The notes under the pieces are model-generated. The model was not told the origin of the DNA, made no database searches, and was given only the letters and a program-made list of their open reading frames with translations. A DNA stretch of 64,000 bases from the NCBI GenBank assembly GCA_013397795.1, contig VZTJ01005235.1, forward strand, positions 1-64,000, written 5' to 3'. Of this stretch, positions 26,501-39,290 are shown one piece after another. The position numbers and the translations under genes were made by a program. Origin of the DNA: Orthonyx spaldingii. Its lineage: Eukaryota; Chordata; Aves; Passeriformes; Orthonychidae. The number at the start of each line of letters is the position of its first letter. The first letter of the stretch is position 1.

Positions 26501-29500
26501 ATTTATAACTACTTTGTGTGGTCTCATTATTATTCTGTCAGGAAGACTTTCCTTGGTGCAGGGCAGCAGAGTTTTGGAGGAGTGGATTTCTCTCATGAGG
26601 GACCAGCTTTTGTCACGTGGCATAGGTACCATCTATTGCAGCTTGAAAGAGACATGCAGGTGAAGTTCATCTTAATGTTGACTGATATTCATGCTATGTT
26701 TTGTACAGTTAAAGAACTTGTCTCCATATTACAATAGGCAAAAAGTGATAGTGGCTTTTCCTACATGTTGAACTTATTCTGCTTCAATTTCAGAAACTCA
26801 TTTGGGATACTAAATTTAATGGAGTGCATTTAGGGTTCAGATTGTCCCTTTTACAGAGATGTTAAAAGTAATATTTTAGTCAGAGCAATAGAAAATGTAA
26901 AATTTCCATTAAAATCCCTTGGAAAAAACCCCCATATTCTGGATATAAGACATTTTATTGGAACAACAGTATTATTTCCAGTAGTGTTTTTAATCTCAAG
27001 GCCGTGATTCTTGACTAACAATCAAAGCAGCAGAAATTCTGAAGAAAGTGATAACAGAGATGGCTTAGGGATTATGAATCACATTTTATTTGTGTAACTG
27101 GTTAGAGAAATCAGTGTGTCTCTTCCATAAATCAGTGATTCTTTTTTTTCCTTTCTCTTACGTGGACCTATTCATAAAGAGGGTACAGTATTTTATGGAC
27201 CATCATCCTTAAAAAAGTAAGAATTAAGTTTTCAAGGTCAGGACTAAATAGTGTCTGAAATCACTTCAGTGTTTCCACTAGCTTTAATTGCTTTACATCA
27301 GGCACAAACTCCCTTCCAAGACAGACATTTGTGATCAGTGGCACTTCTCTCTGTGGAAGCCCTGAGAAGTTCTATCTCTCTGTGATTTAGTATATATTCC
27401 TATTTATGCTGGTAGACTTGATCATTAGTCAAAGTAATTTTGCCTCACTAACTCCAGAACTGTTCAACTCCAACCTATACAAGAATCAAACAATGCCAAT
27501 TGAAAAATCCAGTACCCCTATTCTTTACATTTGCTTCAGTTGTTCCACAGTCAACCTAGTTTCTATGTGCACTACAAACACTGCTCTTGCTGACGGGCCA
27601 TTAAAAATATCTGGAAAATGGGGTCTCAGTGTTAATTTGTGTTTCTTGCTACTCACAATATGGTTTCATGGAAGAGGTACTGTCTTATTAGTGAGGGAGA
27701 TCCATGACTCAGTTCAGTAGTCCAGCTATCTGTTCTGTTGAACAAAGGTATCAATGTGAAAAACTACCAAAATCTTCTACATAAATTTTCCATAGAATTC
27801 TTCTCTTCTATGGGGCAAGATTCTGACTTAGATGTATTTAGCTGGTTTCTTTAGCATTCTTCTAGCAGTAAATATTACAGCTGTCTGTGTCACACACATA
27901 GTAACAACATATTTCTGTGGTTTAGAACATGCTACAGGACCCCACTTTTGGACTGCCTTACTGGAACTTTGCAACAGGACAAAATACATGTGATATCTGC
28001 TCAGATGATTTGATGGGAGCTAGAAGCAATTTTGATGTGTCTCTTATAAGCCAGAACTCAATCTTCTCTCAGTGGCGAGTGCTATGTGAAAATGTAGAAG
28101 ATTATGAAACTTTGGGAACCATCTGTAACAGTAAGTATGTATGATGGAAGATATTTGGAGAGAAAATTATTTTAATAATAAATAAACATAATACTTTACA
28201 TTGCAGTGGCTTTTTCCAGCCAAAAGGTCTTAAAGTGGTTTTTGAATATTCTTGATTCCTGTCTCATCAGTCTGTTGAGATAATACATACTATCAGGATC
28301 TTGTAGCATAGGAAAAACTAAATGCTTTGGCTTCCCTTCTTATGCAGTACCTATTCATCTCCTGCACCATAAATAGTTAAGTCAGGCAGTGTTATTTCTT
28401 AACTGAAGCTTAAGTTTTCTTCTGACTACTCCACTTAGCACCTTCATGCCATTCTGCTCCTAAAATGAGAACATCTAGCAAATCCCCATATTAACTATTT
28501 GAATCACATTTTGAATGTGAGTAAACCAGATTCTAACACACCTACCCAAATTACAAGCTTTTAAAAAAATCACAGTAAGTTTCTTATATATTCATATAAG
28601 CATTGTCATGGAAATAGGGGGAAAATAGGAACCACTCAATACTGGGTTAGTAATTTACATAATCTTTTCCCCAGCTACTCTATCAGGACCACCTCAAAAA
28701 TCTTGGCCTAGGTCTCATCATGAAATCACATTAAAAATCTGTAGAAAATTTTCCTTAGAGAACTTAGAGAACAACAAACTTCAATAAGAAGCTTCTAGAT
28801 GACTTTTTACATCTCAGTGTAGAAAATCCAGAACACGGGATCCCATGAAGATTCTTTGCCTGACATAAGGAACTGACTGTTTCATTCAGTGTAAATGTCA
28901 TTTGCAAGAGATTTTTTTTCTCCATGGGTAAGTCGTGAGAAAGATTAATTCTGTGGCCTACTGTTCTGCACCTTTTCTCTCTGTTTCCAGGCACTGAGGG
29001 AGGTCCCATCCGAAGAAATCCTGCTGGAAATGTAGCACGACCTATGGTACAGCGTCTCCCAGAGCCTGAGGATGTTGCTCAGTGTTTGGAAGTTGGTGTA
29101 TTTGACACTCCTCCTTTCTATTCCAATTCAACAGACAGTTTCCGTAACACAGTAGAAGGTAAATGCGGCAAATAAAAAGACTTGGAACAACCCTAAATAA
29201 GTAAAGGAGCAGACTTGCCATTTTTCCTGTTTGAAGTATAGGTTTGGAGACAGGCTACTGGATAATAAGAACACATTGTTCTTAGCATTAACTCAGTGTT
29301 AAGTGAAATAAGCTCTGGATAAATTGCTTTATAGCTATAACTTATGTCTCCTAAAATGCATAAAAGTCTCAAGAGTCTGTTGCTGGTATACTAAGTAGAA
29401 ACTAACTTCAGGTCCTTGAAACACAGTTAATAAGTTGCCTTTGTTGAAAGCAGACAGTCCTTGCCTGTGAATTGATGCTGCTTCATCCCTAAATGAAGTA

Positions 29501-32500
29501 AAAAAGTGCTTCTAGCAGTTATTCTCTTACCTGAATTAAAACAAATATAAAAGAAAGTAAAATATATTGAAAGCTTTGGTAGGACTTAATGCAATGGTAT
29601 TGAAATATTAATTGAGGTCTGGGTACAGGGTTTACTGCTAAACATGGTAGCCCTACTCACTGGGCCCTAAAACTCTGTTTTTCTATAAGCTCTGCACATT
29701 TAAAATTAAACTCTTTGTCACCAGAAGACACACACCTCCAACAGAGAAAACAGCCTAAAAATTTGATTTATACTATTCAGACAGTATCCTGACAAATTCT
29801 TCTATACCTTAATAATCCAGAGCTTTTAACAGAAAAAGATTACAAAGTGACAGTTCAGGTCCCTGCCTATCAATACCTAGGTGTCTAAACATGACTTTAG
29901 ACAATTAACTGTATGCATCCCTCTCCAGAACAATTTGCCAAAGCCTGAACACAGGAGGAATTTTCATGATGCTTCAGATCCTAACATCTGACATGAGGAT
30001 TATGAGGTTTCAGGCACTAGCAAAGCTACAGTCTATCTTCACTGAAAAAACAAACAATACAAGAGCATGTGAAACTTTCTGATATGTGTTCCTAATATGT
30101 ATGAAAATGATGTATGGAAACATAAGAGCTAGCTCATTAGAATAAATGGCAATATACACTTGCTTTAGTGAGCAGTTAGATAACTCATGCAACTATTTCT
30201 GTATGGTGAAAATATGTAGGGCCTAAATATATACCTCTATTTTCATGCTACGATGTTCTTTATTTTGTCCATTTTTGCAGTAGAACCCAGCAGATTTGCA
30301 GTCCACATTCTCAGCATTCTTTTATAAAGGCTATGTTAATCTGAAAAGTATGCATTTCAAGAACATTTCTCAAATATCAGTAGGTAGAGAATTAGCTATC
30401 CATTTGTTTCAAGCAAAGCAACACAACAACATGAAAGCCTTTCAGAGGGAAAAAAAAAAGTATTCGTCTGGAACTGCAACTTCCAAACAAAATCATCACT
30501 GAAATTTTTGTTTTCTTCTTCCTTTGCATATTTAGGTTACAGTGATCCTTCAGGAAAATATGACCCAGCTGTTCGAAGTCTTCACAACTTGGCTCATCTA
30601 TTTCTGAATGGGACAGGAGGGCAAACTCATTTATCACCAAATGATCCCATTTTTGTCCTCCTGCACACATTTACAGATGCTCTTTTTGACGAGTGGCTGA
30701 GACGGCATTCTGCAGGTAAGATGGTCTCGTGAACAGAAGCTGGATGGGTAGTTGTCAGTCTTTGTAGTCACACGAACTCAAGTCCTTCTTGTGGGACAGC
30801 AAAATGCCCCTAAGTTTAGGAGAGAGGATTGGAATTTTAACAGTTATTATAGTTAACAAAGTAATAACAAGCAAGCTCTCTTCCTCACCCCATTGACATC
30901 CACTTGCAGATCACTCTGCAGAGTGAAGGGACCTTGACAGACAGACCAGGCACAATTCAAGAAAACAGTATGTGGGAATACATTGTCTCCATAGAAAAAA
31001 GACAGTATAACCTTGGAAGGACATTACATTGTTGTGTGGACTAAATAACTATTTTCTTCTTGTCAAAGGAGAACAGATGACACATTCACTTTTACCACCT
31101 TTGTGATATACTATCAGCATTCAACAACTATCTCCATATATTTCTAAAGGATGGTTACTGTTTCTGCCCTGGCTATTTTAACTCCAAAGAACAGAGAAAT
31201 GTAGTAAGGGAGAAAGTGAAAAACAGGGAGGAAGGACAAACAGAAGGAAGGATTTGAAAGGAATGAAGAAAAAAAAAAATAAGAAGGAAGGAGACTGATG
31301 TCAGTGAACTAGGGGGAGAATTCAGTCTAACATTTATGTCTATGCATCATCCAGCAACAGTATTCCTCTCCTCAGTATTCCTATTGCTGCACAATGCAGC
31401 AACTCTATTCCTCTTAGGATAATCCATACTTCCTTCTTCTACAGAAGACAGCTGCTGCTGCACAACTGAGACTTCTTTGTGCAGCTTCCACAACTTGCCT
31501 TATGTAATTTTCCCACATCAGCTCTCAGAGATCAGTTGTGTCTCCTTGTGGTTCTTGCATGTTCTATCACAAGATTTGTCATCATCTTACCAATTATGCT
31601 TTGAGTGTTGTTGTTGTTGTTGCTGGTTTGATTTGGTTTGGTTTGGGTTTTTTCTGTTTTGTTTTGTTTTTTATTTCAGCTGACTTCCTTCTGATTTAAC
31701 ATAACGTTGCAAAAAAATTCCACTGGAATTTACATCAACTGTCTTCCTGATGAGAGAGCTGTTTATCACTGTTACAATCAGGAAAAGCTAGAATGCAGAA
31801 AAAAGTCTTTGCTGTACTTCTCCTTTTCCAAGTGAGAAGAAATGAAAAGCCCAACACAGGCAGATTTTTTTTTTTAATTTACTGGTGGTTTCTATTCAAA
31901 ACCAGAGAAAACATTAGTGGCCTTGTTTTTTTGACAGTGCAAAGCCTCTGGTTTTTATCAGTCACACTAAAAATCAAATCCTTCTGGAACAATTGAAAAA
32001 GAACCCTGAGGTACTCAAAATCCTAAGGTGGGAAAAAAATTAAGTAGTGCAAGTTATTTTGATTTTATTTACAGAAATGTCATTTGACTTTCATATTTAG
32101 ATATCTCAACATACCCGCTGGAGAATGCCCCTATTGGACATAACCGACAGTACAACATGGTGCCTTTCTGGCCTCCAGTAACCAATAATGAAATGTTTGT
32201 TACTGCACCAGAAAACCTGGGATACAGCTATGAAGTCGAATGGCCAGGTAAACTGTGCAGCCTAGATACTTCCTCTCTTTTTTTTTTTTTAATCATGTCT
32301 TTGTCCCTTGAAATTTATTCAAATTCACCAACAATATTTCCTGCCTTTGTAAAGCTCTTTTTCTGCTGTTCTGTCTAACTTTCCAGATGTTTTTTTGGGA
32401 TTTGATATAGCTACTGGTCCAAGATTGTTCCAGCATGAAGTTCCCAGTACCCATCTCAATTTTAGGAGAAGTCCTGATTTGGATCTTAACCTTGTGGAAC

Positions 32501-32992
32501 ATCCTTATTCCTATGTCAAATAGCTTAATTAACTCACTAGAGAGAATGCAAATCCTCACAAACCAGATGGCAGGAGAAAGGTCCAGAACAGATTTTAGAG
32601 TGGAGCAAGGTAGACTAAATCTTCTCACATGTTCCAACAAAAATTATCAAACAAAATTTGAATTAGTTCTACTCCCCAACTCAGTGACTAACGAAAAATG
32701 CTGAGTTTCATTCTGAACCTCTCATATTTATCCATATACTTGACATTTGCTTTCAATATTTTTGCCTTTTGTTTTCCTTCCTGTAGGTCGGGCTCTCCGT
32801 GTCACGGAGATGATAACTATTGCAATAGTGACTGCACTGGTTCTTGTTGCAATTATCTTTGCTGCTGCTGCCTGTATCATACGTGTCAAGAAAAATAAAG
32901 ATGAGTTGCATCAGCCTCTTCTTACTGACCAGTATCAGCACTACTCAGATGATTATGATGGCATACCAACACCAAGCCAGTCTGTTGTTTGA
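23145..32992 (+). CDS. TYRP1: Tyrosinase-related protein 1 (complete, seven coding exons)
   Basis: Join 23145-23526, 26337-26659, 27926-28130, 28991-29158, 30536-30715, 32101-32247, 32787-32992: 1611 nt, 536 residues plus stop (human has 537). TYRP1 is a melanosomal membrane glycoprotein of eumelanin synthesis that stabilises tyrosinase; DHICA oxidase activity is reported in mouse. Seen here: signal peptide 1-23 before QFPRQC; Cys-rich EGF-like region about 29-121; metal-site histidines H191/H214/H223 and H376/H380/H403; TYRP1-type active-site residues Y361, R373, T390; six N-glycosylation sequons (N95, N103, N180, N303, N349, N384); transmembrane segment about 478-500; tail with a PLL sorting signal (512-514) and C-terminal SQSVV. 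Every intron is GT-AG and the frame is continuous, so the gene looks functional. The start has A at -3 and begins a good signal peptide. Introns (2810, 1266, 860, 1377, 1385, 539 bp) hold no recognised gene or CR1. Confidence 0.98.
25199..25263 (+). repeat. AACC/AAAC simple repeat in TYRP1 intron 2
   Basis: Run of AACC, AAAC and AAC units, a low-complexity microsatellite of the same A/C type as that at 22193. Confidence 0.9.
26337..26659 (+). CDS. TYRP1: TYRP1 exon 3 (residues 128-235)
   Basis: Two AGs lie in tandem (TATCAG|TCAG). Only the first (exon start 26337) restores the conserved VRRNLLDLS after joining to exon 2. The exon carries the first metal site, H191, H214 and H223, in the NYFVWSHYYS and FVTWHRYHLL contexts. 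It ends CATGCAG|GTGAAG at 26660, phase 0. Confidence 0.97.
27926..28130 (+). CDS. TYRP1: TYRP1 exon 4 (residues 236-303)
   Basis: Acceptor TTTAG at 27925; the frame opens NMLQDPTFGLPYWNFA, matching the family. Contains the CDIC motif and ends inside codon 304 at ACA|GTAAGT (28131). The intron placement gives the conserved CNST sequon across the junction with exon 5. Confidence 0.97.
28991..29158 (+). CDS. TYRP1: TYRP1 exon 5 (residues 304-359)
   Basis: Acceptor TTTCCAG at 28990. Encodes the highly conserved GGPIRRNPAGNVARPMVQR segment and the PPFYSNST sequon. Donor AAG|GTAAAT at 29159, phase 1. Confidence 0.97.
30536..30715 (+). CDS. TYRP1: TYRP1 exon 6 (residues 360-419)
   Basis: Acceptor TTTAG at 30535. 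Carries the second metal site: H376 and H380 in SLHNLAHLFLNGTGG and H403 in FVLLHTFTDA, plus the TYRP1-type residues Y361, R373 and T390. Donor GCAG|GTAAGA at 30716, phase 1. Confidence 0.97.
31606..31679 (+). repeat. GTT / GGTTT simple repeat in TYRP1 intron 6
   Basis: A run of GTT units is followed by GGTTT and GTTTT units. It is the G/T-strand equivalent of the A/C-rich tracts elsewhere in the window. Confidence 0.85.
32101..32247 (+). CDS. TYRP1: TYRP1 exon 7 (residues 420-468)
   Basis: Acceptor ATTTAG at 32100. Encodes the end of the luminal domain, including the conserved ENAPIGHNRQYNMVPFWPPV and MFVTAPENLGYSYE words. Donor CCAG|GTAAAC at 32248, phase 1. Confidence 0.97.
32787..32992 (+). 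CDS. TYRP1: TYRP1 exon 8 (residues 469-536, stop)
   Basis: Acceptor CCTGTAG at 32786. Encodes the transmembrane helix (about residues 478-500), a basic stop-transfer segment (RVKKNK), the PLLTD melanosomal sorting signal and a C-terminal PSQSVV ending, which in mammals binds the PDZ protein GIPC. TGA at 32990-32992. Confidence 0.97.
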
Positions 32993-33075
32993 AGAGATGG
33001 CACTTTTTTGCATCTGACTGAAACTGGGGATCATTTTGCTTTATTTCAAAAATGGTGGTCATCCACGTACTTTAA

Positions 33076-33081
33076 AATAAA
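33076..33081 (+). terminator. TYRP1: TYRP1 poly(A) signal
   Basis: Canonical AATAAA 84 nt after the TGA, followed by a GT-rich stretch near 33100-33120. It would give a 3'UTR of only about 110 nt. Longer 3'UTRs using later sites (for example AATAAA at 33978) cannot be excluded. Confidence 0.7.
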
Positions 33082-34515
33082 GAGCATAAACTGTCAGCTG
33101 TCTCAGTATGTTTGCTTCAGGTTTCACTTCCACTTTCATCACACCTAGGCATCAATAAGTCATTTTTGCAATGCTAATTCTATGTTGATTGTAACAGAAT
33201 CTTTCAAGGGTCACCTGCAAGCCTTTTCCATGCATATTTCTGTAAAATCTGGCAAACATTAGTTAACTTGCCAATAGCCAATGTCATCTGACTTCATCTA
33301 ACCTTTATACTCAGAATGCTTTATGAGGTACTTTTTTGAAAAAGTCAAGTCTAGAACAGGACAGAAGGATAATACGAAATACAAGTAAACACCTTGGCTA
33401 GATGAGTAGAATGTGTTTCAAAATAGCCAGCATGCCAGACAGGAAGTGGCAATGGAATTCTGAGGAGCAGAGTATATTTGAAATCCAAATATATTCACAA
33501 AAGATAGTTATGAACTTATTGCTGCTTTTAAGTGGATCTGTGAAAGTGGATCTGTCAAAGGCACTCCAGTATTCGGACACTTCAAACCGGTGTTGAAACA
33601 CAGCTGCCTGAAAGGACATCCAGTTGAAAGGACAGCTGGCAGCAGCCTTTGCTTCATTTTTATTTCTATTTTTGACTCTCTCACTCCCTTCCTCTCTCCC
33701 ACTATCCCCATGGCAGGGCATTCTCCTCAGCAATGAGGGACTTTGCTTCAGTTGTGTCATGCTGGAATTTAAACCCACTGTTGTACTTTGAGAGAAGGCC
33801 CTAGGCATTAGACTGTAGAACAGACTTGGAAAAATAGCCTTAAGCAGCAGTTATTGAATTAATTCAACATAAGCTAACAGGAGAGGAACAAACTGACACC
33901 TGCCTTTACAGCCTGAAGTAGGGCTTGAGGAATCTGACTTCAAGCTTCACCTCTTCTCTCTCATCATAACTGGATACCAATAAATCATCAGATTGTCTTC
34001 CTATGATGTGTTATTGAATCTAATTTAGCAGTCATTAGCTGACAACAGAGAGGTTCCTGGTTCCAGGTTATCAAATCCCACACCATGCACTCAACTTTAA
34101 CTAATTGTGACATCAAGGTGTCCTTTGTCTCTCTTTCTGCCTGAGCTCAACTTCACAGAAATGGCACGTGACTTGGACTGTACTCCTTCAGTCTGAGGCA
34201 GCCCTCCTAGACACTGTTACTAGGTAGAAGAGTCATATGCCGTGCTAACCTCAGGGGCTGCAGTGAGTACCAGATGTGCTCAAGGCACACGCACTCAGTT
34301 GCAAGGAGATAACATTAAGAATGATGCAAATAGGAAGACAAGCACTCTTGGCTAGGCAAGTGGAAGATGGGTTATCATCTCAACTCATTTTATCAAGCAT
34401 GAATTATGGAGAGCAACAAACATAACTGATACTGAGAAAGAAAAATTTCACCTGTATCTCCCATGGCACAGTTAATTAGAAACCTGAGCTATTTGTTGTG
34501 CTCTTGTTTTTATTA

Positions 34516-34556
34516 TTGTCTAGCCAATGAGTCTAGCCAATTGTCTAGCCAATGAG
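34516..34556 (+). repeat. CCAAT-containing tandem duplication
   Basis: TTGTCTAGCCAATGAG occurs at 34516-34531 and 34541-34556, with a partial copy (TCTAGCCAA) between them. Three CCAA(T) words therefore fall in about 40 bp. Confidence 0.85.
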
Positions 34557-37500
34557 TATTTCACATATACAAGCAGCAGCTTGTGTTCCAACTTAAATAC
34601 CTTTTCCTGCCATTCTTGCATGTACTGACTAGCAACTTAAGATACCCACTTTACTGCTTTCAAAGGATTAAAGTAGAGTGATCCAACATACTTTGGATTG
34701 GGGTCAAGAGACCTGGATTTTATTCTTAGCTGTTACTGACCTGACGTATGTTCTTAACTAGCATGTTTCTAGCTCTGTTACTCATTTGACTCACTCATAA
34801 ACTGAAAAAAATAGAGTTTCCTTTCTGAAGTGTTTTTACTTCAACGGATGATAAAAAACATACAGAAGCATGACAGGAGAAGGAAAATGTCAAGACAAAA
34901 TCAGATTTTGAGAAGAGGATGTTAGTCATTAAAGCTGTTCAATCCTTAAAGTAAAAGCATACATTCATGTTTTGAGGAGGGCACAAGTCTTGAGGGTCAG
35001 AAATTGAAGACAACTGCCTGCTATTTACAGTTACCACACCTAAATGAATGAAACAAAGTAGATTTTTAGGACAGAGGTAAAATAAAAGGGACAGCAAGCA
35101 CACGGATTAGAGAAGGAAGGAAAGTGGAGAACTGTGTGCTCGACCCATTCTTGATAATAGTCTCATAAGTTGTTCTTCCTTTGGTCACTATTTGCAGTAC
35201 TTGAACTATGTCTGGGTGTGAAGAAGTTCCTGCCATTCATCGAGGCTGCCTGGTGCTTGTTCCTGAGCTAATACGATGGTGAAAAACTAGCTTGGACTTG
35301 AAAACTGAGATAGCCAGCACTAGAAAAATTTAAGAAAAATAAATAAAAAACAGAAAATTGATTGTGTCATCATTGTATTAGCTTTTTATACAGAGGCAAA
35401 AACAGGTAACAAAGGTCACAAGAAGAGAGAAAGGGAAAATGTGGAAAACAAATACTCACTGAGAAGTCCTAGGTGCAGCAATTATGAAACACATGATGTC
35501 ACTTTTCCCCACGACTTTCCCTTTCTGTTCTTCTCCTGAAGGTTTATTCATATAAGAGTTTTATAAAGCAACTGTAAAGTATACCTGGAAGTGATATACC
35601 CAGAAATGATTGGAAAATAGAGCTAAGTTCATGGTGAACTGATGAGCATGCCTAAAGGAACTGTGACATAAATAGCAAAAAGTTGGCACCATGAAGGAAA
35701 ACTGAAACTAGTCTCAGATTTGGATACAAGTAGAATTCTTCAAAAATTTGTCAGGATGGAACTCTCACACAAATTAGAACTGTGAAACTTATGCAAAATT
35801 TGGAGATTACTGAATAAGTATTGATAATGATGCTAAGGGGAACAAAACCTAGGGATGTAATTGCTGATAGAGCCTCTTTTCACAAATAATTATTAGCCTA
35901 ATTATACATCATATTATTACTCTTTTGACTTATATTACAGTGACTGTATCACAAAACAAAACCACAAAAACCAACCAAACACACAAACAATTTAGGCTTC
36001 TTAGGCATCCCCTACAACTGGGGATATTAATGAGTTTTACATTAATTTGTCTTCTTAGCTCTCTAAGTTTGGCTTTTGAAATTTATTTCTCTTATAGAAA
36101 ACCAAACTGTAGGCAGAAACTAGTGAATTCAACTAGTGAAACAGTAATTCAGGTTCTCTCCAGACAACATCAAATTAATAAGAGTTTTTGAGAATATTCA
36201 AGAGAGAAAAGGAACTAAGGTCATGAATTTTAGAAACAAAAAGGAGGCTGCCAATGCTGCATTTGACCTTGGAAAGGAAATATTGAATATGTTCTTTAAC
36301 CATGTAAATGAAAATGCAGTAATTGCAGAGTCAAGATTAGCATACAGATTGATTTTCCTGTGTCAATGATATTCTCTCTCTGTTTTCATTATGATGAACT
36401 ATGTTTCTTGTACAGAAAGAACTGAAAGCTAATGGAATGATGGACAGAAACTGCCTAACTTGACAGGAACTAAACAATACATCTTCATCAAGACAGCAGG
36501 TAATTTTCATCCAAGAGCCTAAAAATTACTTACAAAACTGTAAGTCCATCTGTAAGGTGTTTGTGTAATTTTATCAAGTCACCTGGCATATTGTGCAATT
36601 GGGAGCAGAAATATTTTGTGAGGGAGGAAAACTAAAAGTGTTCTGTGCAGCTACAAATATTAACTTAGACTCAATAGCATGACAGTCTTCAAAATGAGCC
36701 ATGGAAATACAATTTGGATCAACTATGACAGACTTATCAAAGTTAGACCATGCTAGCTAACTTAATATTGTTGATAAGATAAAACAAAGATTTTATTTAG
36801 GAGTTACATTGATTCTGAGAGTGTCATAAAATGCCACATGGTTAAGCCTGAAAAGTTTGGAATTGAAAGAGGAAGGGTATGGACTGGGAAGAGAATTAGC
36901 AAGAGGAGAGGTAGCGACGCATTACTGAAAGATGTACCAGGGCTACAGAGCTAGTTCCTGTAGCAGAATGATGAAGATTTAATCAGCCTTATTTAGTTCT
37001 TTCAAGAGAGATTTGATTTATAAAAATGCACTAAGTGGATGGTAATCCCCCTTAGGGCAGTACTGGAAGAAAACATGCAGAGGCACAATGATAACCTGCA
37101 AAATACCTTGTGAACTTGAAACTTGAACAAAAGTGAGAGGGAGCAAAACAGCAGCAATGATATCTCCTCTCTTTCCCTAGATTCCAGTAAGGAGAATTTC
37201 TATTCCCACATCCAAACTTTTCCAGTAAGGAAAAAAATTATTGTAAACAAGCTTGCAACCGCAAAGTTTATGCCACCAAAGTGATAATCAAGTGAAAACA
37301 GCTAAGGCAGCTAGCCCTAAGATACAGCATAGTTCATTCAATAAATATACTGCATACCCTTAAAGTTTAAAAGAACCTGTTAGTTGGCTGTCCACAATAA
37401 ATGCAGCATCTGGGGAAAAAATTTCCTACATATCGGTATTACTACATAAAAGAAAAGATTTTCAAAGGCAGATTAAAGAATTTAGTGGAAGTTGCTAGGT

Positions 37501-39174
37501 GTTTATGCTGTCCAGTTAATTTCCTCTAATTGTGGGTAGTAAAATCATAACTTTGCAAACATTTGCTTTGGGCACAAAGCTATTTTGGAACTTAGAGAAA
37601 CATTTCTAACTCCAGAAGTCTCATATCTTCTATATGTGGGAGGGTTAAGCAACCCTTCTTAATAATAGTTTTATGTTGACAGAGAATTAGAATTACTCCC
37701 AAAACAAGATTTATTGCCAAAGTGTATTCTGATTGCCACCTTAATATTTTTAGTGTTCAAAACATACCTACCAGCTAAATATTTGAGTATCAAAAGCATA
37801 ATTTGACAAGGGAGCATGAGTAAAACTGAGATGTTTAGATTCAAAATGTTACTTGGAAACAAAATGTATGGATCTCCTCTATAAAAGCTAAATTTTAACT
37901 TGATATCTCATTTAACCTCCAGTTCAGAATAAAAGTCTGGCTTTAACAGATGCTTTGTCCAGGTAAAGTGAAAGGGAAATTACATTAATAATATTTGCTT
38001 CTTGGTGCTCACTGGAGAGAATTAAATTAGCACAATTTCATCAAAAATAAACTTTGGATTGATTTCTGTGTAGATTTTTAAACATAGAGCATAATGTACA
38101 CTGTTTTGTGTCATCCCCCCAAATTCACCCTTAATACCCAGCGTATGGTTAGGTAAGGCATTTCCAATTTCAATTATGTGTGTCTCTGTTCCTTCTTCAC
38201 CCCTCATCTGCTGGGGGCAAAGGACAGGAACTAAACAGTGATTTTACAGTATGTTAAGTTTTCATGCACATAGAAACTGACTTCAAGACCTTTGGCAATC
38301 AGCCAAGAATGGATTTAGATTTTATAATTTGTAACAGCTTTTCAAGGAATAAGGCTGGTATCTTGCTAATTCCATGCCCCTCTCCAGTACAAGAGGGACC
38401 CATGGTTCTTGCTTGAAGCTAAAAAATCTGAAAAGGAAGACAGAAGCAATGCTGTAGAATCTACCAACCTTAATTTGAGGCTGAACTGGGGATAGGATGA
38501 CTGCCTAAGAGGATTTTAAGTTGACCATTCAACCTGTCTGTTTACTACTGGTGCTAAGTTTTATTTTGCTTCAGTTCAGAACGTTTCAGAGAAAACTACT
38601 GATATAGATAAAAGGCCTTATGTTGAAGAGAATTTCTCCAAATAAAAAAAGCTAGAGGGAGAAGACTGACTGATAAAGTGTTTGTATAGAAACTGAAAGT
38701 TGTGTTGTAGCTGAAATGGACTCAGGCTATTAAGCGTGAAGCTTGCAGGAAGAACCATAATTCTTTCCAGACTACTAGATAATGTGCTACCAAAAAAACC
38801 CCTCAAAAACTAAAAAAAAAACCCCTCCAAACAATATCATTGCATCTAAGGCCTCCAAGTGGAATTTTATCTTCTTGTAACACCTTATACGAATCGATAT
38901 ATAGGAACACTTCTCAGTATGAGCAGCATAGTTACAGACAAAGAATGAAATCAAAACATTTCACTGACTGATTGAACAATTATGTCTGGTATTAATCAAA
39001 AGCAAATACGCTGGTTTCAGGTGGACTTTGAATGACAGGGATCATCCGTACTCCTCATTTTTTAATTTATATGGGGGAAAAACATCACCCTTGCTAACAA
39101 CTACTAAGAAACTGCATTTAACGTGACCACGAAGCATAAGTCTTGTTTAAAGTAAGGTGAATTTTACTTACACC

Positions 39175-39290
39175 ACAGCTCCAGGTGTGCAGGCAGGGAC
39201 AGCGCAGGGCGCGCTGCTGGACACAAGGGAGCGCTCTGCTCAACGAGCCGGGTCCGCCTCCCCCGAGCAATAGAAAACCGCCGAACTAAA
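39175..39290. promoter_or_regulatory. Isolated GC/CpG-rich patch, candidate regulatory element
   Basis: About 115 bp with many CpGs (GCGCAGGGCGCGC, GAGCGCTC, GAGCCGGG, ACCGCCG) in otherwise AT-rich intergenic DNA. Two AGGGNGCGC-type words resemble part of a CTCF core (around 39208 and 39228). It matches no CR1 and has no convincing open frame. It could be a distal element, an unannotated transcript start or a remnant of a GC-rich insertion. The composition is seen; the function is a guess. Confidence 0.35.
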
